A stretch of 64,000 nt of DNA from Coprococcus sp. (GTDB taxonomy: Bacteria; Bacillota; Clostridia; Lachnospirales; Lachnospiraceae). The position numbers and the translations under genes are program-made. Location: assembly GCA_022793995.1 (NCBI GenBank), contig JAAWDY010000068.1, positions 1-64,000 of the forward strand, in the 5' to 3' direction. Below are positions 9,307 through 19,089 of the stretch, one piece after another (the first letter of the stretch is position 1; each line of letters begins with the position of its first letter). Under the pieces are notes generated by a model. That model made no database searches. It had not been told where the DNA came from and worked only from the letters and a program-made list of their open reading frames with translations.

Positions 9307-9975
9307 ATGAAGAAATATATTGCAGCAGGGGCGGCAGTGGTTCTGCTGCTCTTTGTGATTGTGATCGGCGCGCGAAGCTGTGCGGGAAAGTCTGTGGACG
9401 CGGCAGGATATGTACAGGCGGACCTGGACCTCATTTTCCAGGGAGAGACGAAAGGAGCGAAAGAATTTCTGGGGGCGTCCCATGCGGATCTGGATAAGGT
9501 CTACGACAATGGGATTTCCGCGTTCGTGCAGAATTATCTCACAGGAGGAGCCGATACCCAGGGACAGTTCTCAGCGACATATGAATACTTGGTGAAAGAG
9601 ATTTTCCGGTGTATGAAGTATCAGGTGGGAGAGGCGAAGGAGACGGAAGAGGGAACCTATGAAGTCCCGGTAACGTACTGCCCGGTGAATGTATTTACCA
9701 CCTTTATACCGGAGCTTAAGGAAGAGGCGGCAAGAATCGAGAAGGATGCCGCAGATGGGAAGTACGAAGGGACGGACGAGGAAATCAAGAAGAGTATGCT
9801 CCTGGATTATATGACCCATTCTTACACTTTGCTGGAAAGCGCGTACCTTGATATGGAGTACGGTGAAAGGGAGGAATTTGTCTTTACCGTACATGAAAAG
9901 GACGGCCTGCCGGCCATGGAGGAAGAGGAAATAAGCCGCTTTATTGAGCGTATTTTAGAGCTTGATAAACTGTAA
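9307..9975 (+). CDS. Membrane-anchored protein of unknown function
   Basis: A 222-residue protein with one N-terminal hydrophobic segment (residues 5-21, AAGAAVVLLLFVIVIG) and then an extracellular, acid-rich helical domain. The hydrophobic segment is followed by ARSCAGK, which resembles a lipobox only weakly because arginine sits at -2. It could be an anchored protein or an atypical lipoprotein. No enzymatic motif is visible. It resembles the many small uncharacterised lipoprotein-like proteins of Lachnospiraceae. The tig promoter overlaps its stop codon. Confidence 0.7.
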   Translation: MKKYIAAGAAVVLLLFVIVIGARSCAGKSVDAAGYVQADLDLIFQGETKGAKEFLGASHADLDKVYDNGISAFVQNYLTGGADTQGQFSATYEYLVKEIFRCMKYQVGEAKETEEGTYEVPVTYCPVNVFTTFIPELKEEAARIEKDAADGKYEGTDEEIKKSMLLDYMTHSYTLLESAYLDMEYGEREEFVFTVHEKDGLPAMEEEEISRFIERILELDKL

Positions 9976-9990
9976 GATATGTGATATACT
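9962..9990 (+). promoter_or_regulatory. Promoter of tig
   Basis: TTGATA (9962-9967), a 17-bp spacer and TATACT (9985-9990) overlap the end of the preceding gene. The start would be near 9997, giving a leader of about 200 nt that contains the triple repeat. Confidence 0.65.
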
Positions 9991-10047
9991 CTTAAAATGA
10001 GTGTAATAATGCAGATAAGTCTGTCCGGCTTTCATTATAAGCGATAC

Positions 10048-10203
10048 GCCAAGGGCATCTCCGGATGTCCAAAAGGACATGGACAATAAGGAGGAAATAC
10101 CCAAGGGCATCCCTGGATGTCCAAAAGGGCGTGGACAATAAGGAGGAAATACCCAAGGGCATCCCTAGATGTCCAGAGGGCATGGACAATAAGGAGGAAA
10201 ACA
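10048..10203 (+). repeat. Three 52-bp tandem repeats, each with a full ribosome site, before tig
   Basis: Units occupy 10048-10099, 10100-10151 and 10152-10203. Each holds CCAAGGGCATC, a small GATGTCC...GGACAAT hairpin and a complete AAGGAGGAAA ribosome site. Only the third ribosome site is correctly placed for the tig ATG at 10205. The unit length of 52 is not a multiple of three, so the block is not coding. Copies 2 and 3 are nearly identical and copy 1 is more divergent, suggesting two duplication steps. Confidence 0.9.
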
Positions 10204-10204
10204 A

Positions 10205-11497
10205 ATGAGTTTACAGGTTGAGAATTTGGAACACAATATGGCGAAGCTGACGATTGAGGTTTCGGCAGAAGAGCTGGAGAAGGCGCTCCAGAAGGCATAC
10301 CAGAAGCAGAAGAATAAGATCAGTATCCCGGGATTCCGTAAAGGAAAGGTCGCGCGCCAGGTGATCGAGAAGATGTATGGCCCGGAGATCTTTTATGACG
10401 AAGCGGCAAATGCCTTGATACCAGAGGCATACGCTGATGCATATGATGAGAGCGGCCTGGATATCGTCTCTCAGCCTAAGATTGAAGTGACGCAGATTGA
10501 GAAGGGCAAGCCTTTCATTTTTACAGCGGAAGTCGCAGTGAAGCCGGAGGTGGAGCTGGGACAGTATAAGGGTCTGGAAGTGGATGCTTTTTCTGAGGAA
10601 GTGACGGATGAGGAAGTGCAAAAACGTCTGGAGGAAGAACAGCAGAAGAACGCGAGGACGATCGTTGTGGAAGACCGCCCGGTACAGGACAGGGATGAGA
10701 TTATCCTTGACTTTGAGGGATTTGTGGATGGCGTTGCCTTTGAAGGCGGAAAGGGAGAGAATTATCCTCTGGTGATCGGATCCGGTTCTTTCATTCCAGG
10801 ATTTGAGGAACAGCTCATCGGAGCGGAACCGGAGAAGGAGATGGAAGTAAACGTCACGTTCCCGGAGAACTACCAGGCGGAAAACCTCCAGGGAAAAGAC
10901 GCTGTATTCAAGTGTACGGTGCACGAAATTAAGACAAAAGAGCTTCCAGAGTTGGACGATGAGTTTGCCTCAGAAGTTTCTGAATTTGATACTCTGGATG
11001 AATATAAGACAGAGCTTGCGGGCAAGTTAAAAGAGCAGAAGATCGCGGAAGGAAGAAGGAACCAGGAGAATCAGGCAGTCGAGAAGATCATTGAAGGCTC
11101 TAAAATGGATCTCCCGGAAGCAATGGTCGAGACGCAGTGCAGGCAGATGAAGGATGATTTTGCACGGAATCTCGCACAGCAGGGCTTGACGATCGAGCAG
11201 TACGCCAAGTTTACTGGTATGACGGAAGAGAAGATGCTGGAGGAACTTCGTCCGCAGGCAGAGAAGCGGATTAAGACCAGGCTTGTACTGGAAGCGGTCG
11301 CAAAAGCGGAGAATATTGAGATTTCCGACGAGAAGCTGGACGAAGAGATCCGCAAGATGGCGGAAGCTTACCAGATGGAAGCGGATAAGCTTAAGGAAGT
11401 TATGGGCGACAAAGAAAAGGAACAGATGAAGCAGGATATGGCGGTACAGGAAGCAGTCACATTTGTGGTCGATCATGCTTCTGCTGTGCAGAAATAG
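10205..11497 (+). CDS. tig: Trigger factor chaperone
   Basis: Trigger factor binds the ribosomal exit tunnel and helps nascent proteins fold. The 430 residues show the N-terminal ribosome-binding loop (ISIPGFRKGKVARQVIEKMYG, near residues 39-58, with the GFRKGK signature). A central FKBP-type prolyl isomerase domain (about 150-245, GFVDGVAFEGGKGENYPLVIGSGSFIPGFEEQLIG) follows, then a helical C-terminal domain. It heads the tig-clpP-clpX-lon-ysxC block common in Firmicutes. Its leader carries three tandem ribosome sites. Confidence 0.96.
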   Translation: MSLQVENLEHNMAKLTIEVSAEELEKALQKAYQKQKNKISIPGFRKGKVARQVIEKMYGPEIFYDEAANALIPEAYADAYDESGLDIVSQPKIEVTQIEKGKPFIFTAEVAVKPEVELGQYKGLEVDAFSEEVTDEEVQKRLEEEQQKNARTIVVEDRPVQDRDEIILDFEGFVDGVAFEGGKGENYPLVIGSGSFIPGFEEQLIGAEPEKEMEVNVTFPENYQAENLQGKDAVFKCTVHEIKTKELPELDDEFASEVSEFDTLDEYKTELAGKLKEQKIAEGRRNQENQAVEKIIEGSKMDLPEAMVETQCRQMKDDFARNLAQQGLTIEQYAKFTGMTEEKMLEELRPQAEKRIKTRLVLEAVAKAENIEISDEKLDEEIRKMAEAYQMEADKLKEVMGDKEKEQMKQDMAVQEAVTFVVDHASAVQK

Positions 11498-11539
11498 AGA
11501 AGTGTAAAAGGATATCTGAAAATTTTAGGAGGCGTTTAC

Positions 11540-12121
11540 ATGAGTTTAATACCTTATGTCATTGAACAGACAAGCCGCGGCGAGCGCTCTTATGACATTT
11601 ATTCCAGACTTTTGAAGGAGAGAATCATCTTTTTGGACGCTGAAGTGACGGATGCTTCCGCAAGTGTGATCGTTGCGCAGCTTTTGTTCCTGGAAGCGGA
11701 GGATCCGGAGAAGGATATACAGTTCTATATCAACAGTCCGGGCGGTTCAATCTCAGCAGGGATGGCGATCTACGATACGATGAATTATATTAAGTGCGAT
11801 GTGTCTACCATGTGTATGGGGATGGCGGCGAGTATGGGAGCTTTCCTTCTTGCAGGTGGGACAAAAGGGAAACGTCTTGCGCTTCCGAACGCAGAGATCA
11901 TGATCCATCAACCTTCCGGCGGAGCACAGGGGCAGGCAACGGAGATTGAGATCAATGCAAAGCATATACTGAAGATCCGCGAGAGGATGAACCGGATTAT
12001 GGCAGAGAATACAGGGCAGGATTACGACGTGGTTGCGGCGGATACGGAGAGGGATAATTGGAAGACCGCAGAAGAGGCGTTAGCGTATGGTCTGATCGAT
12101 AAGATCGTGACAAAACGGTAA
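11540..12121 (+). CDS. clpP: ClpP protease subunit
   Basis: ClpP is the barrel-shaped serine peptidase that degrades proteins unfolded by ClpX or ClpC. The 193 residues are of standard length. They begin [31 protein letters not shown]. The catalytic serine sits in [15 protein letters not shown] (about residue 97), histidine in [10 protein letters not shown] (about 122) and aspartate in AADTERDNW (about 171). The gene lies 42 bp after tig and is followed by a hairpin terminator before clpX. Confidence 0.97.
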   Translation: MSLIPYVIEQTSRGERSYDIYSRLLKERIIFLDAEVTDASASVIVAQLLFLEAEDPEKDIQFYINSPGGSISAGMAIYDTMNYIKCDVSTMCMGMAASMGAFLLAGGTKGKRLALPNAEIMIHQPSGGAQGQATEIEINAKHILKIRERMNRIMAENTGQDYDVVAADTERDNWKTAEEALAYGLIDKIVTKR

Positions 12122-12133
12122 AAGACAAAAGAG

Positions 12134-12164
12134 GGGAATGTCCGTTACCCGGGCATTCCCTTTT
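12134..12164 (+). terminator. Intrinsic terminator between clpP and clpX
   Basis: GGGAATGTCC pairs with GGGCATTCCC (one wobble) around a 7-nt loop, followed by TTTT. It would reduce but perhaps not abolish read-through from tig-clpP into clpX. Confidence 0.75.
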
Positions 12165-12227
12165 ATAAAAAATCCGGGAAAATGTAAGAAGGCCGTCCCG
12201 GCGGCGATGATGAGGAGGAAATCCCCT

Positions 12228-13478
12228 ATGGCAGGTAGGTATGAGGATATCGTAAGATGTTCTTTTTGTAATAAGACGCAGGCGCAGGTGCGTAAGATGA
12301 TCGCAGGTCCCAATGGAACCTATATTTGCGATCAGTGCGTTGACATCTGTTCCGAGATCATTGAGGAAGAACTGGAGTATGAAGAAGAAGGCAGATATGA
12401 CGACATTAATTTGCTGAAACCAGAAGAGATCAAGGAATTTCTTGACGACTATGTGATCGGGCAGGAGGACGCAAAAAAGGTTCTTTCTGTTGCGGTCTAC
12501 AATCACTACAAACGGATCATGGCGGAACGGGATCTGGGCGTGGAGCTTCAAAAAAGCAATATCCTGATGGTAGGGCCGACTGGGTGCGGTAAGACGTTTC
12601 TGGCACAGTCTTTGGCGAAGATCCTGAATGTGCCTTTTGCGATCGCGGATGCGACGGCGCTTACGGAAGCAGGTTATGTGGGCGAGGATGTGGAAAACAT
12701 CCTTCTTAAGGTCATTCAGGCGGCAGACGGGGATATCGAGAGAGCGGAACATGGCATCATTTACATTGATGAGATCGATAAGATCACAAGAAAATCAGAG
12801 AATCCATCCATCACCCGCGATGTCTCAGGAGAGGGTGTTCAGCAGGCGCTTTTAAAGATCCTGGAGGGAACGGTGGCGAATGTTCCGCCGCAGGGAGGCA
12901 GGAAGCATCCACATCAGGAATTGATCCAGATCGACACGACAAATATTTTGTTCATCTGCGGAGGCGCGTTTGAGGGAATCGATAAGATCATCGAGCGCCG
13001 GATCGATAGGAAGTCAATCGGATTCGAGGCCCAGATCGCAGAGAAGCATGAGAATAATATTGATTATCTTCTGGAGCAGGTGCTACCACAGGATCTTGTA
13101 AAGTTCGGGTTGATACCGGAGCTGGTGGGCCGCGTGCCTGTCACCGTATCCTTAGAATCTTTGGATAGAAATTCGTTGATCCGGATTCTTACAGAACCGA
13201 AGAATGCGATCGTAAAACAGTATCAGAAGCTTCTGGAATTGGATGATGTGGAACTTGAATTTGACCGCGACGCGCTGGAAGCGATTGCGGAGACATCTCT
13301 GAAACGGAAGACCGGGGCGAGAGGGCTTCGCGCCATCATGGAGAATGTTATGATGGATATCATGTACCGTGCACCGTCCGACGATAACCTGCAGTACTGC
13401 AGGATCACCAAAGATACAGTTCTCGGGAAAACATCTCCGGAAGTGAATCACAGGACAGTGAGGCCGGAGAGTGCATAA
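12228..13478 (+). CDS. clpX: ClpX, ATPase partner of ClpP
   Basis: ClpX is the AAA+ unfoldase that recognises substrates and threads them into ClpP. The ATG at 12228 behind GAGGAGGA gives 416 residues starting [18 protein letters not shown]. The frame is open further upstream but would run through the terminator, so the later start is preferred. The N-terminal zinc-binding domain has CSFC (about 10-13) and CDQCVDIC (about 32-39). The AAA+ core has Walker A GPTGCGKT, Walker [11 protein letters not shown] and the pore loop GYVGEDVE. The ClpP-binding IGF-type loop is represented by SIGF. Confidence 0.96.
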   Translation: MAGRYEDIVRCSFCNKTQAQVRKMIAGPNGTYICDQCVDICSEIIEEELEYEEEGRYDDINLLKPEEIKEFLDDYVIGQEDAKKVLSVAVYNHYKRIMAERDLGVELQKSNILMVGPTGCGKTFLAQSLAKILNVPFAIADATALTEAGYVGEDVENILLKVIQAADGDIERAEHGIIYIDEIDKITRKSENPSITRDVSGEGVQQALLKILEGTVANVPPQGGRKHPHQELIQIDTTNILFICGGAFEGIDKIIERRIDRKSIGFEAQIAEKHENNIDYLLEQVLPQDLVKFGLIPELVGRVPVTVSLESLDRNSLIRILTEPKNAIVKQYQKLLELDDVELEFDRDALEAIAETSLKRKTGARGLRAIMENVMMDIMYRAPSDDNLQYCRITKDTVLGKTSPEVNHRTVRPESA

Positions 13479-13502
13479 TTGCGCGAGGAGAAATGACATA
13501 AT

Positions 13503-15866
13503 ATGAATAGAACCTTAAGTATTCCAATGGTAGCACTGCGGGGGATGACAGTCCTTCCGGAAATGGTGGTGCATTTTGATATCAGCAGGGAGCGCTCGAT
13601 TGAAGCCGTGCAGGAGGCGATGGCAGGAGATCAGAAGATCTTTCTGGTAACACAAAGAGACGCCGAGGTTGAAGAGCCGGGTGTGAAAGAGCTTTATCAT
13701 ATGGGCACAGTGGCGGCTATCCGTCAGATTATGAAACTGCCTAAGCAGATTCTTCGTGTGATTGTTTCCGCGGAGGAGAGGGCTGTCCTTAATGCGCTGG
13801 AGATCACGGATCCGTATATGCGGGCGAATGTTACAGTCATAGAAGAGAAAGAGACAAGGATGCCGGGGGATATCAGCCTTGACGCCATGGTTCGCGGGAT
13901 GCGGGACATGTACCTCGAATATGCGTCAAAGAATCCCAAGGTTACAAAGGACATGGTAAACCAGGTCCGGGGAATCACTGACCTGAAAAAGATGGTGGAC
14001 CAGGTCGCGGCAAGCCTTCCCACCCGTTACACGGAACTTCAGGAGATTCTGGAAGAGACAGATCTTATGAGGCGGTATGAGCTTCTTGCATTTAAGCTTG
14101 TCAATGAAGTCCAGGTCATGAATATCAAAGAAGAAATCCAGGCGAAAGTAAAGGAAAGGGTCGACAAACATCAAAGAGAATATGTTCTTCGTGAACAGCT
14201 TCGTCTGATTCGTGAAGAACTGGGGGATGAGACGACGCTTTCCGACGCGGAAGAGTTCGAGCAGGCAGCCTTGTCTCTCGAAGCGCCGGAAGAGATTAAA
14301 GAAAAGCTGAAAAAGGAGATCGGCCGCTTCAAGCATTCTATGCAAAGTCCGGCGGAGTCTGGGGTGATCCGAGCGTATATTGAGACGATGCTGGAGATGC
14401 CCTGGGATAAGAAAGCGGAGGATTTTACAGATATCAAATACGCGAAGGAACTTCTGGAGGCAGAGCATTATGGACTAGAGGAAGTAAAGGAGAGGATCCT
14501 AGAATTTCTGGCTGTCCGCGCCTTGACGAAAAAGGGCGAAAGCCCGATACTCTGTCTGGTGGGGCCTCCGGGAACCGGGAAGACTTCGATCGCGCGGTCG
14601 CTTGCCAAGGCGTTGAAAAAGCCGTATGTACGCATTTCTCTGGGCGGAGTCCGCGATGAAGCGGAGATCAGGGGACACAGGAAAACGTATGTCGGCGCTA
14701 TGCCGGGAAGGATTGCAAAGGGAATTAAGAGTGCAGGGGTCAAGAATCCTTTGATGCTTCTGGACGAGATCGATAAGGTCAGTACGGATTATAAGGGCGA
14801 TACATTTTCGGCGCTTTTGGAGGTTCTGGACAGTGAACAGAATAATCGGTTCCGCGACCATTATCTAGAAGTACCTTTAGATCTGTCCGAAGTGACCTTT
14901 GTCACGACGGCAAATACAGTGCAGACAATACCAAGGCCTCTCCTTGACCGTATGGAAGTGATCGAGGTGAACAGCTACACAGAGAATGAAAAGATGCATA
15001 TCGCTACACGTCACTTGATCCCGAAACAGCTTGAGAGGCATGGCCTTGCGAAAGAACAGCTTACCATCAGCAAAAATGTGATCTGGAAGATGGCAAGAAA
15101 TTATACAAAAGAGGCTGGAGTCCGTCAGATGGAACGGGAGATCGGCAATATCTGCCGGAAGGCGGCAAGGGAAATCTATGAGCATAACAGGAAGCATGTG
15201 CAGGTGACAGAGAGAAACGTGGAAAAATATCTGGGTAAGGAGAAATTTTCTTACCAGATGGTAAACGCTAAAGACGAGGTAGGGATTGTGCGTGGGCTGG
15301 CGTGGACCAGTGTGGGCGGAGATACCTTACAGATCGAAGTCAACGTGATGCCGGGCAAAGGCGAGATTATTCTGACAGGGCAGATGGGAGATGTGATGAA
15401 AGAATCGGCCCAGACTGGAATCAGTTATATCCGTTCAGTGAGCGGCTCCTACAAAGTGCCGGAGAACTTTTTCGAGGAACACGATATTCATATTCATATT
15501 CCAGAAGGCGCCGTTCCCAAAGACGGACCTTCCGCAGGAATCACAATGGCGACAGCCATGCTTTCTGCAGTGACCGGACGAAAAGTGCGGGCAGATATTG
15601 CTATGACAGGGGAAATTACCCTGCGGGGACGTGTGCTTCCGATCGGAGGACTGAAAGAAAAACTGTTGGCCGCGAAAAACGCCGGGATAACGACAGTACT
15701 GGTTCCCCAAAAGAATGAGAAGGATGTGGAAGAGATTTCTTCTGAAATTACGAAAGGGCTAGAGATCATACCCGTTTCTCAGATGGAGGAAGTCCTGAAT
15801 ATTGCGCTCAAACGCCGCAAAGCGCCCCAAAAAGAGGGAAAGAAAAATGGTAATCAAAAAGATTAA
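13503..15866 (+). CDS. lon: Lon protease (LonA type)
   Basis: Lon is a cytoplasmic ATP-dependent protease that removes damaged and regulatory proteins. The 787 residues contain the N-terminal LAN domain ([23 protein letters not shown]) and a coiled region. The AAA+ module has Walker [10 protein letters not shown] near residue 354 and Walker [12 protein letters not shown]. The C-terminal protease domain has [14 protein letters not shown], holding the catalytic serine, with the partner lysine about 43 residues later in [15 protein letters not shown]. It lies 24 bp after clpX and overlaps the start of ysxC by 20 bp. Confidence 0.97.
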   Translation: MNRTLSIPMVALRGMTVLPEMVVHFDISRERSIEAVQEAMAGDQKIFLVTQRDAEVEEPGVKELYHMGTVAAIRQIMKLPKQILRVIVSAEERAVLNALEITDPYMRANVTVIEEKETRMPGDISLDAMVRGMRDMYLEYASKNPKVTKDMVNQVRGITDLKKMVDQVAASLPTRYTELQEILEETDLMRRYELLAFKLVNEVQVMNIKEEIQAKVKERVDKHQREYVLREQLRLIREELGDETTLSDAEEFEQAALSLEAPEEIKEKLKKEIGRFKHSMQSPAESGVIRAYIETMLEMPWDKKAEDFTDIKYAKELLEAEHYGLEEVKERILEFLAVRALTKKGESPILCLVGPPGTGKTSIARSLAKALKKPYVRISLGGVRDEAEIRGHRKTYVGAMPGRIAKGIKSAGVKNPLMLLDEIDKVSTDYKGDTFSALLEVLDSEQNNRFRDHYLEVPLDLSEVTFVTTANTVQTIPRPLLDRMEVIEVNSYTENEKMHIATRHLIPKQLERHGLAKEQLTISKNVIWKMARNYTKEAGVRQMEREIGNICRKAAREIYEHNRKHVQVTERNVEKYLGKEKFSYQMVNAKDEVGIVRGLAWTSVGGDTLQIEVNVMPGKGEIILTGQMGDVMKESAQTGISYIRSVSGSYKVPENFFEEHDIHIHIPEGAVPKDGPSAGITMATAMLSAVTGRKVRADIAMTGEITLRGRVLPIGGLKEKLLAAKNAGITTVLVPQKNEKDVEEISSEITKGLEIIPVSQMEEVLNIALKRRKAPQKEGKKNGNQKD

Positions 15867-16455
15867 TTTGGAAACAGTCTGCGGAATAACGAGCAAACTG
15901 CCGGATAATACTTTACCCGAGATTGCATTTGCTGGAAAATCCAATGTCGGGAAGTCTTCCCTAATCAACGCTCTTATGAATCGGAAATCTTATGCCAGGA
16001 TTTCCTCGACGCCGGGGAAGACTCAGACCATCAATTTTTACAATATCAATGAAGCAATGTATCTGGTCGATTTACCGGGATACGGGTACGCCAAAGTATC
16101 GGAGAAGGAAAAAAAACAGTGGGGGAAAATGATAGAGCGGTATCTGCACAGCTCGAAACAGCTCCGCGCGGTATTCCTTCTTATTGATATACGCCACGAC
16201 CCGTCCGCTAACGACCGTCTCATGTATGAATGGATCACAGCCCAGGGTTTCGCACCAATCATCATCGCGACAAAGCTGGATAAAATCAAGAAAAGCCAGG
16301 TACAAAAACAGATAAAAGCGGTAAGAGATGGGCTTGGAATGGCAAAAGAGGCGATGCTGCTTCCCTTTTCCGCGGAGACGAAACAAGGCAGGGATGCGAT
16401 CTGGGAATTGATGGATAGGATCATAATTCAAGAGGATGGAGACAGAGTTCAATAG
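15847..16455 (+). CDS. ysxC: YsxC/EngB ribosome-biogenesis GTPase
   Basis: A small GTPase required for assembly of the large ribosomal subunit. The ATG at 15847 follows AGAGGGAAAG and lies inside the end of lon, a conserved lon-ysxC overlap in Firmicutes. The 202 residues show G1 AGKSNVGKSSLIN, the switch I region ARISSTPGKTQTINFY, G3 LVDLPGYGYAK, G4 ATKLDK and G5 FSAETKQG. It ends directly at a strong terminator, closing the operon. Confidence 0.95.
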   Translation: MVIKKINLETVCGITSKLPDNTLPEIAFAGKSNVGKSSLINALMNRKSYARISSTPGKTQTINFYNINEAMYLVDLPGYGYAKVSEKEKKQWGKMIERYLHSSKQLRAVFLLIDIRHDPSANDRLMYEWITAQGFAPIIIATKLDKIKKSQVQKQIKAVRDGLGMAKEAMLLPFSAETKQGRDAIWELMDRIIIQEDGDRVQ

Positions 16456-16476
16456 AAAACTCTGTCTCCAATTTTT
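16437..16476 (+). terminator. Terminator of the lon-ysxC operon
   Basis: TGGAGACAGAGTT (16437-16449) pairs perfectly with AACTCTGTCTCCA (16458-16470) across an 8-nt loop, followed by ATTTTT. The stem begins before the ysxC stop codon. Confidence 0.92.
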
Positions 16477-16495
16477 ACGCTTTCATGTCCGAGAC

Positions 16496-16524
16496 TTGCC
16501 ATAACACGATATTTGTCGTATAAT
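16496..16524 (+). promoter_or_regulatory. Promoter of the membrane protein-VWA-TelA operon
   Basis: TTGCCA (16496-16501), a 17-bp spacer and a perfect TATAAT (16519-16524). The first gene starts about 65-95 bp downstream. Confidence 0.75.
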
Positions 16525-16593
16525 AGGAGTACTTGGCGAGGTATCGCACGAGCCTAGTACGAGTACCCCCCGTGGGGTAATAGGAGTACTTGG
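16521..16593 (+). repeat. Duplicated TAATAGGAGTACTTGG element
   Basis: The 16-bp sequence TAATAGGAGTACTTGG occurs at 16521-16536, overlapping the -10 box, and again at 16578-16593, at the proposed start of the next gene. Between them lies ACGAGTACCCCCCGTGGGGT. A close relative (TAATAAAAGTACTTGG) lies downstream of another -10 box at 41343. Confidence 0.75.
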
Positions 16594-17354
16594 AAGCGGA
16601 CATTAGGGAGGGATGGCATATAGGAAAGAAAATTTTAAAGCTGGCGGCGGTCAATTTGGCGATTGTGATCGTGGCGGTCATACTCTATTCTCCCGGTCTT
16701 GTGTGCCTTCGGATTACGGATTACAGTATATTCCGGGCAGGAATGTCCGTGATCGCAGCGCTTGCGCTGGTCGGCCTCTTTTTTGCGGCAAATATTTATA
16801 TTCTAAAAGAACCGAAGAAAAAACCGATCGAGATAGAGAAGATCACAGATCTGGATAAAGCAAAATCAATTCTAAAAAGCTATGGGAACAGCCGATTTTT
16901 CGGGAATTTTTCCAGAACGGCATCCGGGCAGCTGGATCGGATCCTAAAATGCCGGAACCGGCTATCCGGGATCCTGGAACAGAAGTTTGCTGAAGGCACC
17001 ATGAGCTGGGACAAGTTCAACAGCGTCGCACTGGCGGCGGAGTCGTCGGCAATCAGGAACGTGGTCGCTATGGCGAACCGGATGCAGCTTTTTGACGAGG
17101 CGGAATACGCAAAGCTCCAGCATTACCGGGAGGATGACATACCAGATGATATACAGGAGGAGCAGATCCGTCTGTACCAGAAGAATTTTGACGCGGTGAA
17201 ATCTACGATCGCCCTGAATGAGAAGATTCTTCTGAAGCTGGACGCCCTGTCAATGGAGCTTGCCACGTCGGAAGCAGGGAGCAATGAAGAACTGAACAGC
17301 GATCTGTTGGGAGAGATTGAGAAGCTGATCGATGAGACAAAGTATTATCAGTAG
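16590..17354 (+). CDS. Two-helix membrane protein of a TelA operon
   Basis: About 245-254 residues with two N-terminal membrane helices (near residues 17-35 and 50-68: LAAVNLAIVIVAVILY and VIAALALVGLFFAANIYIL). A long soluble helical part follows. No enzymatic motif is seen. The start is uncertain. The TTG at 16590 has an AGGAG only 3 nt away. The better-spaced AGGGAGGG points to a non-canonical ATA at 16620 (IGKKILKL). An ATG at 16613 is in a different frame. A small indel near the start, or an unusual start codon, is possible. It is 20 bp from the VWA gene and clearly belongs to the same operon. Confidence 0.7.
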   Translation: MEADIREGWHIGKKILKLAAVNLAIVIVAVILYSPGLVCLRITDYSIFRAGMSVIAALALVGLFFAANIYILKEPKKKPIEIEKITDLDKAKSILKSYGNSRFFGNFSRTASGQLDRILKCRNRLSGILEQKFAEGTMSWDKFNSVALAAESSAIRNVVAMANRMQLFDEAEYAKLQHYREDDIPDDIQEEQIRLYQKNFDAVKSTIALNEKILLKLDALSMELATSEAGSNEELNSDLLGEIEKLIDETKYYQ

Positions 17355-17374
17355 GATTTAAGGATGGAGGCTAT

Positions 17375-19060
17375 ATGAATAAGAAGGTTATAGGGATTTT
17401 ATCGGCAGTCATTGTGCTTGTCTGCGCAGCGGTATTCGCAGGTATTTATCTGACGCGTAATATTGGAAAATCAGAAAAGGTTATTTCACAGGAGAGCGCG
17501 ACAAAACAGCTGGAGAAGATGGTCGACCGGATCGATCCGAATATAGGGACGCCGATGAAGTCACCGATCGAGTATGATGCTGTAGAAGATGAAGCAGATG
17601 AACTGCCAGATATCGACACCTGCGACGTGACCGTTGAAGCTACAACAGGGTTGTATGCGGAAATCTATTCGTCGCCGGAAAAGGCAGGGACTGGCACGGA
17701 CGGCTGGCTTTGCGAGATGGCGGAGGAGTTTAACCAGCAGGGATATGAAGTGGGCGGACAGAAGGTATCTATCCAGGTGCGGAAAGTCAACAGCGGGCAG
17801 GCTCTCGATTATATTGCTACCGGTAAGGCAGTTCCAGAAGGATTTGCCCCGTCCAGTATGCTCTGGGTGGACATGCTGAATGCAAAAGGCGTGGAGACAG
17901 AGACGATTACAGAGAGCATGGTAGGTAATGTGACCGGAATCCTGCTTTCTGAAAAAACCTACAAGCAAATCGTAGATAAATACGGAAGCGTAGACCTTAA
18001 AGCAATCACTGAGGCGACGGAGGCAGGCGAGTTCGCGATGGGCTATACGAACCCATTCGCCAGTAGTGCAGGACTGAATTTTCTGATCTGCACGTTGGAG
18101 CGCTACGACTTGGCGAATCCGCTGTCCGACACAGCAATCGAAGGATTCCAGAAATTCCAGAAGAACGTGCCCTTCGTGGCGTTGACGACCATGCAGATGC
18201 GGGATGCGGCGGAGAATGGCTCGTTGGATGGATTTATCATGGAATACCAGTCCTATGTTAATGATAAGACACTGTCAGGAAACTATAAATTTACGCCTTA
18301 TGGATACCGGCATGACAATCCGCTTGTGAGCATGGTGTCTGCAAGTCCGGAAAAAAAGGAAATCCTCACACAATTCGCTGAGTATTGTACTTCAGAGAAA
18401 GCGAAGAAAAGAGCTGAGGAATACGGTTTTAATGGAATGCCGGATTATGACTGCGAATATGGAACAGTTTCCGGAGATGTTCTGGTTTCCGCCCAGAAGC
18501 TATATAAATCGAATAAAGATACCGGAAGGCCAGTTATCGGCGTGTTTGTGACAGATGTTTCGGGAAGTATGTATGGTGAGCCGCTGGCGGCACTCCGTGC
18601 TTCACTGATTAATAGTATGAAATATATCAATACAGAAAATTACATTGGAATGGTGAGTTATTCAGACCAGGTAACCATCGAACTTCCGATCGATCAGTTC
18701 AGCCTGGAACAGCAGACATTGTTCAAAGGCGCAGTTGAAAATCTGTACGCCACCGGAGGGACGGCCACATTTGATGCAATATGCGTCGCCTTGAGCATGA
18801 TTAACGAAAAAATGGCGGAATATCCAGATGCAAAGCCGATGATTTTTGTTCTGAGCGACGGAGAAACGAATGTAGGCTATAATTTGAGCGAGGTACGCGA
18901 CGTCCTGGGAGGAATGCGGATACCGGTCTACACGATCGGCTATAATGCCGACTTGGAGGCTCTGCAGAGCATCAGTTCAGTAAATGAGGCGGCAAGTATC
19001 GACGCGTCTACGGACGATGTGGTCTATCAGCTGAAAAATCTGTTCAACGCAAATATGTAA
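17375..19060 (+). CDS. Membrane-anchored solute-binding-like/VWA fusion protein
   Basis: 561 residues. An N-terminal anchor (GILSAVIVLVCAAVFAGIYL) leads to a region resembling a periplasmic-binding fold (about 80-360). The closing part is a von Willebrand factor A domain (about 388-560). The metal site is visible as VTDVSGSM with D394, S396 and S398, plus a later threonine in YATGGTATFDA and the aspartate in VLSDGETN. VWA domains bind protein partners through a metal ion. It is flanked by a membrane protein and TelA and is probably displayed outside the membrane. The binding-protein fold assignment is inference from pattern, not from a search. Confidence 0.78.
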   Translation: MNKKVIGILSAVIVLVCAAVFAGIYLTRNIGKSEKVISQESATKQLEKMVDRIDPNIGTPMKSPIEYDAVEDEADELPDIDTCDVTVEATTGLYAEIYSSPEKAGTGTDGWLCEMAEEFNQQGYEVGGQKVSIQVRKVNSGQALDYIATGKAVPEGFAPSSMLWVDMLNAKGVETETITESMVGNVTGILLSEKTYKQIVDKYGSVDLKAITEATEAGEFAMGYTNPFASSAGLNFLICTLERYDLANPLSDTAIEGFQKFQKNVPFVALTTMQMRDAAENGSLDGFIMEYQSYVNDKTLSGNYKFTPYGYRHDNPLVSMVSASPEKKEILTQFAEYCTSEKAKKRAEEYGFNGMPDYDCEYGTVSGDVLVSAQKLYKSNKDTGRPVIGVFVTDVSGSMYGEPLAALRASLINSMKYINTENYIGMVSYSDQVTIELPIDQFSLEQQTLFKGAVENLYATGGTATFDAICVALSMINEKMAEYPDAKPMIFVLSDGETNVGYNLSEVRDVLGGMRIPVYTIGYNADLEALQSISSVNEAASIDASTDDVVYQLKNLFNANM

Positions 19061-19089
19061 GGACAGACAAGATAAGAAGGAGGAAGGAT

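Noticed and set aside
9992..10298. Minus-strand open frames across the tig leader repeats
   Set aside because: They repeat with the 52-bp units and have no ribosome site; they arise from the repeats.
16613..16858. ATG at 16613 as the start of the membrane protein
   Set aside because: It is in another frame and gives a non-hydrophobic product; the membrane helices are read in the frame that opens at 16590.
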